Positions 24,723-31,705 of a stretch of 42,326 nucleotides of DNA are shown here, piece after piece. Source of the stretch: JAYZDP01 sp036337765 (GTDB lineage: Bacteria; Acidobacteriota; Thermoanaerobaculia; Multivoradales; Multivoraceae). The notes under the pieces are model-generated. The model saw only the letters and a program-made list of their open reading frames with translations. It made no database searches and was not told the origin of the DNA. The translations under genes were made by a program, and so were the position numbers. Every line of letters starts with the position of its first letter. The stretch's first letter is position 1. The stretch is taken from assembly GCA_036337765.1 (NCBI GenBank), contig JAYZDP010000131.1, forward strand, positions 1 to 42,326, given 5' to 3'.

Positions 24723-25327
24723 GCGTTGATCGCTGTCTGGAACGCCGGTCTGGACTCGATTCGCTGGACGTAGGCCTTGGTGTTGGCCATGTCATCGGAA
24801 ACCTGGCCGAGGCGGTTCGCCATGTACATCGAGTGACCGAGCATGATGTCGGCGGCTGAGAAGTCGCCGATCAGATAGTCACGGCCGTCGAGTGCGGAGT
24901 CCACGGGTGTGACGGCTCTCCCGAGGAGCTTCCGAGCCTGTCCGAGGACCGTCTCATCTCGCCGATCGGGCGGCAGCAGCAGCGTATGCACGACGATCGT
25001 GTTGATCGACGGCATCACCATGCCCTCGCAGTAGTGAAACCACTGCAGGTACTCCGGGAACTCGGCGGCGTCAACAGCAGGCTTCAAACCACCTTCGCCG
25101 TGGCGGGCCATGACGTACTCGACGATGGCTCCCGACTCGAAGATCGAGACAGCTCCGTCTTCGAGGACCGGGACACGGCCGAGGGGGTGACGTGCCCGAT
25201 GCTCCGGCGACTTCAAATCCTTCGGGTGGAATTCCATCCTGTTCAATTCGTACTCGAGTCCGAGCTCTTCCAGTAGCCAGACGATGCGCCCGGCGCGTGA
25301 GTTGGGAGCGAAGTGAAGCTTCAACAT
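24719..25327 (-). CDS. Glutathione S-transferase family protein
   Basis: The 202-residue protein has the thioredoxin-like N-terminal domain with LHFAPNSRAGRIVWLLEELG, the cis-proline loop in LGRVPVLEDG (residues ~49-58) and the ES pair in IFESGAIVEY (~63-72) that binds the glutathione gamma-glutamyl part. The C-terminal helical domain carries the N-capping box as DYLIGDFSAADIMLG (~150-164). Length matches soluble bacterial GSTs. An AGGAGACAAGAC-type sequence before the ATG (AGGAG at ~8 nt) supports the start. The role, likely detoxification or reductive conjugation, is not defined by context. Confidence 0.9.
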   Translation of the reverse strand: MLKLHFAPNSRAGRIVWLLEELGLEYELNRMEFHPKDLKSPEHRARHPLGRVPVLEDGAVSIFESGAIVEYVMARHGEGGLKPAVDAAEFPEYLQWFHYCEGMVMPSINTIVVHTLLLPPDRRDETVLGQARKLLGRAVTPVDSALDGRDYLIGDFSAADIMLGHSMYMANRLGQVSDDMANTKAYVQRIESRPAFQTAINA

Positions 25328-25340
25328 GTCTTGTCTCCTC

Positions 25341-25812
25341 CTAGGACGTCTGATCTGCGGGGACGGGGAAGTAGGCCAGCACCATCAGGCGCGTCTCGTC
25401 GTCGGGCGCCGGGCTGTCGGCCTCGGCCTGCAGGTCCTTGAGAATGCGATGCAAACGCCGCTCGTACCGACGCAGCGTCTTGTCGTCGGCAGTGATTCGG
25501 GCTCCGACGATCAGACCCCCACACGTTGCCGGGTCGACACTAGTGAGCTTTTGTAGCTCCATCGAGGCGGAATCGAAGACGGTGAGCCCCGCGGCCGTCC
25601 AGACAAGGGGTATCGGCACCCTCGCCGCCGAAGAGCCTGGGGTCGGCACGAAAGCCCCGAGCTACGGCACGAAAGTACTTTTCCGTGGTGCCACGTTTGC
25701 GCCGCGTTGTTACCAGCCGGATGAGGCCCGCGCGCTCGAGCGTCTCCACGTGTCGATACAGCTTGGTGGGCTTGTCGTCGCTTCACCACGGGGGATGATA
25801 GGCCATCGACAT
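25341..25812 (-). pseudogene. Broken HTH (ArsR-like) transcriptional regulator
   Basis: On the minus strand an ATG at 25812 is followed by eight codons and an in-frame TGA (25783-25785). The same frame then reads DKPTKLYRHVETLERAGLI, the recognition helix and wing of a winged-helix regulator, followed by RKRGTTEKYFRAVARGF and ADPRLF. Around 25640 the homologous-looking reading jumps by one frame to VWTAAGLTVFDSASMELQKL ... LRRYERRLHRILKDLQAEAD and ends at 25341. So the gene lacks the first helices of its DNA-binding domain and carries a frameshift. I judge it inactive unless sequence errors explain both defects. The ATG lies 2 nt from a perfect palindrome that could have been its operator. 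Confidence 0.75.
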
Positions 25813-25814
25813 GA

Positions 25815-25836
25815 ATATTCACTAAATAGTGAATAT
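25815..25836. promoter_or_regulatory. Perfect 22-bp palindrome, probable operator of the broken regulator
   Basis: The 10-bp arm ATATTCACTA and its exact complement TAGTGAATAT are separated by AA. The element is much richer in A+T than its surroundings, abuts the former start codon of the HTH regulator on one side and contains the GTG start of the truncated CPBP gene on the other. Shape and position fit an autoregulatory operator of an ArsR-like repressor; binding is inference. Confidence 0.6.
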
Positions 25837-26278
25837 CTATGTAGTCGAGCGCGACCTCGGTGCACAGCTCGACGAGCTGGCGCCGCTCGTGCCGCGCAAG
25901 GCGACCGAGCGGCGCTCCTACAGCGGGGTGGCCTGGACCGCCGGGATCTGCGAGGAGATCATGTTCCGCGGCTACCTGATCTGGTACGTCTCCCAATTCA
26001 CGCCCCTGCCCTGGGCCGTGGTGCTCTCGTCGGTGGCTTTCGGCGTCTCCCACAGTTATCAGGGATTCTGGCCGCACGTGCTCGCGACAGGCTCAGTCGG
26101 CCTGGTCCTGGCGCTGCTCTACGTTTTCAGCGGCTTTCTATGGTTGGCGATGGCCTTCCATGTCTACCTCGACATCAACCAGGGTGAGCTGATGAGCGGT
26201 ACCACAGGATACTCGGCGCACGTCGGCCTCGATGGTACGGATCAGGGCCTCGTAGAGGTCGTTCAGATCCTGAGGTGA
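25829..26278 (+). pseudogene. CPBP family intramembrane protease, N-terminally truncated
   Basis: The frame from a GTG at 25829 shows the complete CPBP (CAAX protease/bacteriocin-processing) core: ICEEIMFRGYL with the EExxxR motif (~residues 40-50), FGVSHSYQG with FxxxH, and MAFHVYLDIN with the third His and Asp. Full members are 220-300 residues with several N-terminal membrane helices; here only ~30 residues precede the EE motif. Homology ends near INQGELMS (~26195), and the last ~25 codons run antisense over another gene fragment. So both ends look rearranged. The catalytic residues survive, but membrane placement of the active site would be compromised. The adjoining HTH regulator was perhaps its divergent partner. 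Confidence 0.72.
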
Positions 26279-26332
26279 GGCGGCGACGACCAGAAGATCG
26301 GCGGCGAGTCCTTCGCGAAGACGACCGGTCCG
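26210..26332 (-). pseudogene. C-terminal fragment of an amidohydrolase-like gene
   Basis: On the minus strand this stretch reads TGRLREGLAADLLVVAASP followed by DLNDLYEALIRTIEADVRRV. The GRLxxGLAADLLVV part is the usual C-terminal strand of metal-dependent amidohydrolases, where G-x-x-ADLvv precedes the final helix, and the rest fits the helix that follows. No start and no upstream domain are present in this frame, and no stop follows at the expected place. It is a gene scrap about 40 codons long. The family assignment rests on a short motif. Confidence 0.45.
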
Positions 26333-26340
26333 CGCCCGCC

Positions 26341-26448
26341 GGTGACTTCGAGGCCTACATCGACAAAGGGTCCGCCTGGGAGAGGAGCGTGCTGGCGCGT
26401 CATCGGGAGCTCCTTCAGGCGGTGGGATTCGAAGAGTTTCGCGACTAG
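26341..26448 (+). other. Unidentified C-terminal gene fragment
   Basis: In plus frame this reads DFEAYIDKGSAWERSVLARH and then RELLQAVGFEEFRD before a TAG at 26446. The amphipathic, well-balanced composition looks like the true end of a protein rather than a shadow frame, but there is no start and I do not recognise the family. It lies between the amidohydrolase-like scrap and the end of the methyltransferase gene. Confidence 0.3.
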
Positions 26449-26450
26449 GA

Positions 26451-27212
26451 CTAGGGACGGACGAACTTCAGCACGAAGCGATCGGTCTTGCGTCGAATCG
26501 TGGGGTCGAAGACCAGGATCGAGCGGTCGTCGTCGGGGTTTCGCAGGATGTCACTCGAGGCAGCTAGGGTGAAGCCAGCTGCCTCGATCGTCTTGCGGGC
26601 GTGGGCCTCGTCGATGCGGTGAAGACGGGTCCCGGCGTCCCAGGGCTCGGCGCCGGCGGGGGCGGAATGATCGACGATGCCGAGAATCGCGCCGGGCCGC
26701 ATGGCACGGTGGAGGGTGGCGAGAAGCTTCGTGGGATCGATCTTGGTCCAGCCGTCGCCCTTGAACCAGATGTCGTGGAAGCCGAGAACGAAGACGACGG
26801 CGTCGAGCTCACCCTCGGAGAACGAGAGATCGTTGACCTCTGAGGTGATCGGTTCGACGTTCGGTAGGCGTCCATCGGCGGTCCGCGCCGGGATGGCTTC
26901 GCCGGCAAAGTTCAGGTACGCGGCGTTATTGTGGAAGATGACCGAGCCCTCTTTGCTCACCACGCGGGCGAGGATCTCGGTGTAGTAGCCACCGCCGGCG
27001 AGGAGATCGAGCACTCGCATGCCCGGGGCGATGCCGAAAAAGTCGAGCACCTCGGCGGGCAACCGCGCGGCGTCGTCGGTGCGATCGGCGGCGGGTCGGT
27101 CGCCGTGATCGACCGCTGTGGCAACGCTCGGGCTCTGAGCGATGGCGAATGTAGAGCCCGCTAGAAGCAGGAAGAGAAGTGGGAGGATCGAAATGCGGCG
27201 TCGTGACTGCAT
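26451..27212 (-). CDS. Exported class I SAM-methyltransferase-like protein (COG4798-like)
   Basis: The 253-residue protein has a signal peptide (ISILPLLFLLLAGSTFAIAQ, to about residue 26). The mature part opens with DRPAADRTDDAARLPAEVLD and FFGIAPGMRVLDLLAGGGYY, where DLLAGGGYYTEIL is methyltransferase motif I (residues ~68-80). Further landmarks are VIFHNNAAYL, DAVVFVLGFHDIWF and GIVDHSAPAG. These match a group of predicted methyltransferases that are exported in many Gram-negative bacteria. How a SAM-dependent enzyme would get SAM outside the cytoplasm is unclear, so the fold may serve another role. It follows the TRAP permease by 6 nt and is last in that operon. Confidence 0.82.
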   Translation of the reverse strand: MQSRRRISILPLLFLLLAGSTFAIAQSPSVATAVDHGDRPAADRTDDAARLPAEVLDFFGIAPGMRVLDLLAGGGYYTEILARVVSKEGSVIFHNNAAYLNFAGEAIPARTADGRLPNVEPITSEVNDLSFSEGELDAVVFVLGFHDIWFKGDGWTKIDPTKLLATLHRAMRPGAILGIVDHSAPAGAEPWDAGTRLHRIDEAHARKTIEAAGFTLAASSDILRNPDDDRSILVFDPTIRRKTDRFVLKFVRP

Positions 27213-27218
27213 GGAGGT

Positions 27219-29159
27219 CTAGGTCGTCGCACGACCCGGGTTGCGGTGGACCCAGCTGAAGGCGGCGACGGCCGCGAGCAGAGCCAGGCCGACCAGGTTC
27301 GCGATCGCGAGGTCGACGCCCGCGACCGCGAAGTCGCGTCCTGGGTAAAGCAGCAGGGCCGCAGTGACGAGGGACAGCCCGCGCCAAAGGGTGTTGAGAT
27401 CGCTGAAAAGGTAGCCCGCAATGCCCGCGGCCAGCGGGACGATGCCGAGGATCGCGATCAGGATCGTGGGAGCCACCACCAGAATCGGTGCCGGCTCCCC
27501 AGCGTCGGTCATGAGCAGTAGCCCGGGGCGGAAGACGAACATGAAGGGCAGGGTGAAGCCCACCAACGCGAAGCGAAAGGCGGCCAAGCCCGTGGTCATG
27601 AGACCCGACTTCGCGATCGAGCTCGCGGTGTAGGCGGCCAGCGCCACCGGCGGGGTGACCATCGACATCATGCCGAAGTAGAAGATGAACAGATGTGCCG
27701 CCAGCGGCACCACGCCGAGCTGTCCGAGGACCGGTCCGATCAGTGTCGCCATGAGCAGATAGCAGACCGCCGATGGCAGCCCCATGCCCAAAACGATCGA
27801 CGACAACATGATGAGAATCAGCGCCAGGAGCAGGTTCGATTGCGACAGCTCGAGGATCGCCGAGGGGAACTTCGTGCCGAGGCCGGTGAGGGTGACGATG
27901 CCGAGGACCACGCCCACGCTGGCGGCGGCCGCGACCAGCGAGATGCCGTTCAGCGACGCATCGGCGAGGGCACGGAAGCCCTTGGCCAGCGATACACGGG
28001 TGCGACCGTTGAAGGCGGCTAGGACCAGGCTCACGACCAGAGACAGAGTGACCGAGCGGAACGGCGAGTAGCCGATGATCAGAAAGGCGATCAACGATCC
28101 GAGCGCGGCGAAAAACACCAAGCCCTCGAACTGCACGAGCGACGCCTTCTCTTTCTCGGCTTTGATCTCGGGCACGACAGCGCCGGAGCGACGCGCGTAG
28201 AAGTCGACGATCAGAAGCAGGGCCAGGTAGTAGAGGGCCGCCGGCACGATCGCGGCGCGCATGATCTGCACGAAGGTCACCGGCGGGTCGATGATCTCGA
28301 GCATCATGTAGGCGCCAGCGCCCATGACCGGAGGTACCAACGCCCCACCCGAGCTCGCTGCGGCCACCACGCCACCGGCGATGTGGGGGCGGAAGCCCGA
28401 GTTGGTCATCATCGGGATGGTGAAGGTGCCGGTGGTGGCGGTGTTGGCGACCGCGCTACCGGACAGCGACCCCATGAGCCCACTTGCCAGGACCGACACC
28501 TTCGCCGGTCCGCCCGCGCTCTTGCCGAAGGCACGCTCGGCGAAGTCGACGATGTACTGCGTCGCCCCGGTGAACTTCAGGAACGAGCCGAAGATCACGA
28601 ACAGGTACACATAGGTGAACATCACCTTCAGCGCGGTCGAGAAGACCCCCTGGCTGTGCAGGAAGGTCTGGCCGACGATGCGCTCGAGGTCGTAGCCGCG
28701 GTGGGGAAACAGCGCGTCGGGGAGGTAGGGGCCGGCGTAGGCGTAGATCAGAAAGATCGTTGCCAGGATCGGCAGGATCCAACCGATCGAGCGCCGTGTG
28801 GCTTCGAGCACCAGCATGAGGCCGATGAGGCCGATCGCGAAGTCGAGGCCGGTCTCCTGGCCGGCGCGGTCGCCTAAGGACATGCCAGCGGACCACACGC
28901 CCTCGAAGGTAGGTTCGCTCTGGACGATGACGTAGCCGCAGGCAGCGATGGTGAGCGTCGCGAGAACCCAGTCGAGTCCTCGTACGAGGGTGTTCTCGGC
29001 GAGGCCCGCGTGCAGCGGGAAATGGAGAAAGCAGATCACCAAACCGAACATCGCGAAGGTCGCGAGCTCGGAGTGGGGAGTCAGCAGCGGGTAGTTGACC
29101 TCGACCAGCGTGTAGATCGAGAGCAGCGCACCCAGGCCGGCGATGAGGTTTTTTCTCAC
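27219..29159 (-). CDS. TAXI-type TRAP transporter, fused DctQM permease
   Basis: The 646-residue protein has a hydrophobic N-terminal part with four or five helices (residues 1-~150) corresponding to the small TRAP subunit, joined to a large permease part. The latter contains VLASGLMGSLSGSAVANTAT followed by GTFTIPMM (~240-270), the signature of DctM-type subunits, then SSGGALVPPVMGAGAYMM and GMGLPSAVCYLL. Such fused permeases are the rule in TRAP systems that use a TAXI binding protein. It works as a Na+ or H+ coupled secondary importer. It lies 7 nt after the TAXI gene and 6 nt before the methyltransferase-like gene. Confidence 0.92.
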   Translation of the reverse strand: MRKNLIAGLGALLSIYTLVEVNYPLLTPHSELATFAMFGLVICFLHFPLHAGLAENTLVRGLDWVLATLTIAACGYVIVQSEPTFEGVWSAGMSLGDRAGQETGLDFAIGLIGLMLVLEATRRSIGWILPILATIFLIYAYAGPYLPDALFPHRGYDLERIVGQTFLHSQGVFSTALKVMFTYVYLFVIFGSFLKFTGATQYIVDFAERAFGKSAGGPAKVSVLASGLMGSLSGSAVANTATTGTFTIPMMTNSGFRPHIAGGVVAAASSGGALVPPVMGAGAYMMLEIIDPPVTFVQIMRAAIVPAALYYLALLLIVDFYARRSGAVVPEIKAEKEKASLVQFEGLVFFAALGSLIAFLIIGYSPFRSVTLSLVVSLVLAAFNGRTRVSLAKGFRALADASLNGISLVAAAASVGVVLGIVTLTGLGTKFPSAILELSQSNLLLALILIMLSSIVLGMGLPSAVCYLLMATLIGPVLGQLGVVPLAAHLFIFYFGMMSMVTPPVALAAYTASSIAKSGLMTTGLAAFRFALVGFTLPFMFVFRPGLLLMTDAGEPAPILVVAPTILIAILGIVPLAAGIAGYLFSDLNTLWRGLSLVTAALLLYPGRDFAVAGVDLAIANLVGLALLAAVAAFSWVHRNPGRATT

Positions 29160-29166
29160 CTGATGG

Positions 29167-30165
29167 CTACTCGGTCCAGACTCCTATCTCCTGATAGAAG
29201 CGGATCGCGCCGGGGTGGAAATCGGTTCCGGTGTTGCGCGCCACGTTGCCCTCGTTGATCGCGCGTCCCGTCGCAGTGCGCTGAACGACCGCCGCGCGGT
29301 TCTCCCAGATCGTCTTGGTCACCTCATAGACCAGTTCCTCGTCCTGATCGCCCGAGGTGATGAGGTGCATCGAGCCCACGTTCATGCCGGGGAAGTCGGC
29401 GTCCTGACTCTTGTAGGTGCCGGCCGGCACGTTGACCGGCCAGAAGAACGCGTAGGCTTCGGTCAGCTCCTCACGTGCCGTCTCGGCGTAGGGAAGGAAC
29501 TGAACGTCGAGCGTCGCCGAGGCCTGAGTGATGGCCGGGTGGGGGACCGCGCCGCCAAGGAAGGCGGCTACTGCCGTTCCGTCCTTGAGCATGTCCACCG
29601 AGGCGCTTTGGGTCGCGTTGATCGGGCTGAAATCATCGTAGGTGAGGTCGTGCGCCGCCAACAGCGGCCCGACGAACTGTTCGAACCCGGCCCCTGCGGG
29701 CCCGACCGCGACACGGTTGCCGGCGAGATCGGAGAGGCTCTCGATGCCGGACCCCTTCTTGGAGATGAACTGCGCCACGTTCGGGGCCAGGGTCATGACG
29801 ACCTTGACGTCGTAGGGCTGCTCCCACCCGGACTCGCCGCGCACGGCGTGGTAGGTGATCGCGGAGTTCGACATCGCCAGCTCGATCTGGCCCTGGGCCA
29901 GCCGGCGGATGTTCTCTTGCGACCCCTTGGTGGCCTCGGCGGTGACGTCCCACTGGATCGGTCCCTGGTTCTCATTCAGCACCTCCGCCAGGGCGCCGCC
30001 GACGAGGTAGAAGCCCCCGACCACGGGCGCAGTGCCGATCGACAGGAAGCTGCGCCGACCGCCGGGTGCGGACGCGTCGCCGCCACCGTCTCCGCCCCCC
30101 GAGCCGCCACAGGCGGTAAGCAGTCCGACACAGGCAAGGATGGACAGCCGTCTCGCGATTCTCAT
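29167..30165 (-). CDS. TAXI family TRAP substrate-binding lipoprotein
   Basis: The start at 30165 has GAGGAG 7 nt upstream and gives a lipoprotein signal with lipobox LTAC followed by a glycine-rich linker (GGSGGGDGGGD). A longer in-frame start would place the signal internally, so it is rejected. The 332-residue product shows the TAXI pattern: LSIGTAPVVGGFYLVGGALA, ATKGSQENIRRLAQGQIELA with MSNSAI, and VAVGPAGAGFEQFV. Known members bind glutamate or other carboxylates. The next gene upstream encodes an acyl-CoA ligase, so the ligand is perhaps an organic acid; this is inference. Confidence 0.92.
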   Translation of the reverse strand: MRIARRLSILACVGLLTACGGSGGGDGGGDASAPGGRRSFLSIGTAPVVGGFYLVGGALAEVLNENQGPIQWDVTAEATKGSQENIRRLAQGQIELAMSNSAITYHAVRGESGWEQPYDVKVVMTLAPNVAQFISKKGSGIESLSDLAGNRVAVGPAGAGFEQFVGPLLAAHDLTYDDFSPINATQSASVDMLKDGTAVAAFLGGAVPHPAITQASATLDVQFLPYAETAREELTEAYAFFWPVNVPAGTYKSQDADFPGMNVGSMHLITSGDQDEELVYEVTKTIWENRAAVVQRTATGRAINEGNVARNTGTDFHPGAIRFYQEIGVWTE

Positions 30166-30223
30166 GGTGGGCTCCTCAAGGGCGCGCGGATGATAGCAGT
30201 CCGCCTGGCCGGCCAGGCCGCCC

Positions 30224-31489
30224 CTACTCACGACTTTCGAACACGAAGTGACGAGCCTTGAACTCGAAGCGGGGAAGCGTCGAAGCCTCGACGACCACCA
30301 CCTCCGGCGTCAAGGTGATGCTGCCGTGGACAACCTCGGAAAGGGTACGTGCGACGGCTCCGGGCTCGTCGCCCGCGACCTCGATCTCCAGCTTCAGGTG
30401 CGGCAAATCACGGGTCTCGACGACGGTGGCGCGGAACTCCACGACCTCCGGTACCGAGCGGATGAGGTTCTCGATGGCACTCGGGTAGACGTTCACCCCG
30501 CGCACCACGATCATCCCGTCGGCGCGAGACAGTACGCCGCCGCGAAGCCGCCGGTAGGGGAGCTCCGGGTCGGCGGCCGCCACCATCTCCACGATGTCGC
30601 CGGTGCGGTAACGGATCACGGGGCTGCCGAGGCGCCCCAGATTAGTCAGTACCAGCTCGCCGCGCTGGATCCCGTCAGCGTTTGGCTCGACGAGCGCGTC
30701 GCCGTCGGGGTCGACGATCTCGGGGATGAAGTCGGTCTCGAGAACCGACATGTGGTTGTCCTCGCCGGGCGCGACACCCCAGGCACCGACTTCCGTGGCG
30801 CCGGCGTGATCGACGCAGCGCATGCCCCATGCGCGCTCGATACGGGCGCGCACGTTGGGCACGCTCGCGCCGGGCTCGCCAGCGTGAATCCCGAGTCGTA
30901 CCGGCGACGACACCAGGTCGATACCGCTTCCCTCTGCCACCTCTGCCAGGCGCAGCGCGTAGGTCGGCGTACTTATGAGGACCGTGGCCCTCTGCTCGAG
31001 AATGGTGTCGAGGCGCTCCTGCGTTGACAAGGCGCCGCCGGTGAGGGTGAGCGCTCCCAGATCCTGGGCCGCTTCGAAGCCCCCCCAGAAGCCGATGAAA
31101 GGTCCGAACGAGAAGGCGACGAATACCCGATCGCTCGCCGCGACCCCGGCCAGCTCGAGGATCTGCCGCCAGCAGCCTCGAAACCAGGTCCAGCTCTCCT
31201 GAGTGTCGGGCCAGGCCAGTGGACGTCCCGTGGTACCGGAGGTCTTGTGCAGGCGGACGTAGCGTTCTACGGGGTAGGTGAGATTGGTTCCCCAAGGCGG
31301 GTTCTCTTCCTGATCTTCGACGAGCTCCTGCTTAGTGGTGAAGGGCAGCTTGGGGAGATCCTCGACGCCCATCGTGTTGGTGGAGAGATCGCCGAGCTTG
31401 GAGCGGTAGAAGGGATTGGTGCGCGCCACTTCGGTGAGGAGATGCTGCAGCCGTGTCCGTTGCAGTCGTCTGAGCTCGGTGCCGTTCAC
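30224..31489 (-). CDS. Phenylacetate-CoA ligase-like (PaaK family) AMP-forming acyl-CoA synthetase
   Basis: The 421-residue protein opens like PaaK enzymes (LLTEVARTNPFYRSKLGDL), then has LPFTTKQELVED and the P-loop-like HKTSGTTGRPLAW at ~82-94. The ATP/AMP-binding Asp lies in VIRYRTGDIVEM (~295-305), followed by RGVNVYPSAIENLI, the hinge of the C-terminal domain. The end LPRFEFKARHF provides the conserved basic end. It is slightly shorter than PaaK (~430) but complete. It would activate an aromatic or other carboxylic acid to its CoA thioester. It is first in the operon with the TRAP system, with 58 nt between. Confidence 0.87.
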   Translation of the reverse strand: MNGTELRRLQRTRLQHLLTEVARTNPFYRSKLGDLSTNTMGVEDLPKLPFTTKQELVEDQEENPPWGTNLTYPVERYVRLHKTSGTTGRPLAWPDTQESWTWFRGCWRQILELAGVAASDRVFVAFSFGPFIGFWGGFEAAQDLGALTLTGGALSTQERLDTILEQRATVLISTPTYALRLAEVAEGSGIDLVSSPVRLGIHAGEPGASVPNVRARIERAWGMRCVDHAGATEVGAWGVAPGEDNHMSVLETDFIPEIVDPDGDALVEPNADGIQRGELVLTNLGRLGSPVIRYRTGDIVEMVAAADPELPYRRLRGGVLSRADGMIVVRGVNVYPSAIENLIRSVPEVVEFRATVVETRDLPHLKLEIEVAGDEPGAVARTLSEVVHGSITLTPEVVVVEASTLPRFEFKARHFVFESRE

Positions 31490-31655
31490 GCGCGGATCCT
31501 AATGGTCCAGCGACCCTCGAGAATGGACCAGCGTCCTCTCGTGAGGACGATCAGGGCTCGAAGGCTCTTGGGTGCGGTCGATAAGCGACTGTATCAAAAG
31601 GGCTTATGCGCGGGACCCGAAGCCGGCACGCGGTTTGCCTTAGAGATAGGCATGA

Positions 31656-31677
31656 CGACTCCCGGGTACCGGAGTCG
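31656..31677. promoter_or_regulatory. Inverted repeat in the leader of the VWFA-related gene
   Basis: CGACTCC and GGAGTCG form a 7-bp stem around an 8-nt centre (CGGGTACC, itself partly self-complementary), 28 nt before the ATG at 31706. The 216-nt divergent gap (31490-31705) otherwise shows only a ribosome site GGAGGG close to the start. A role in regulation or attenuation is speculative. Confidence 0.3.
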
Positions 31678-31705
31678 AATCTAAACGACCGGAGGGAACT
31701 CTCAC

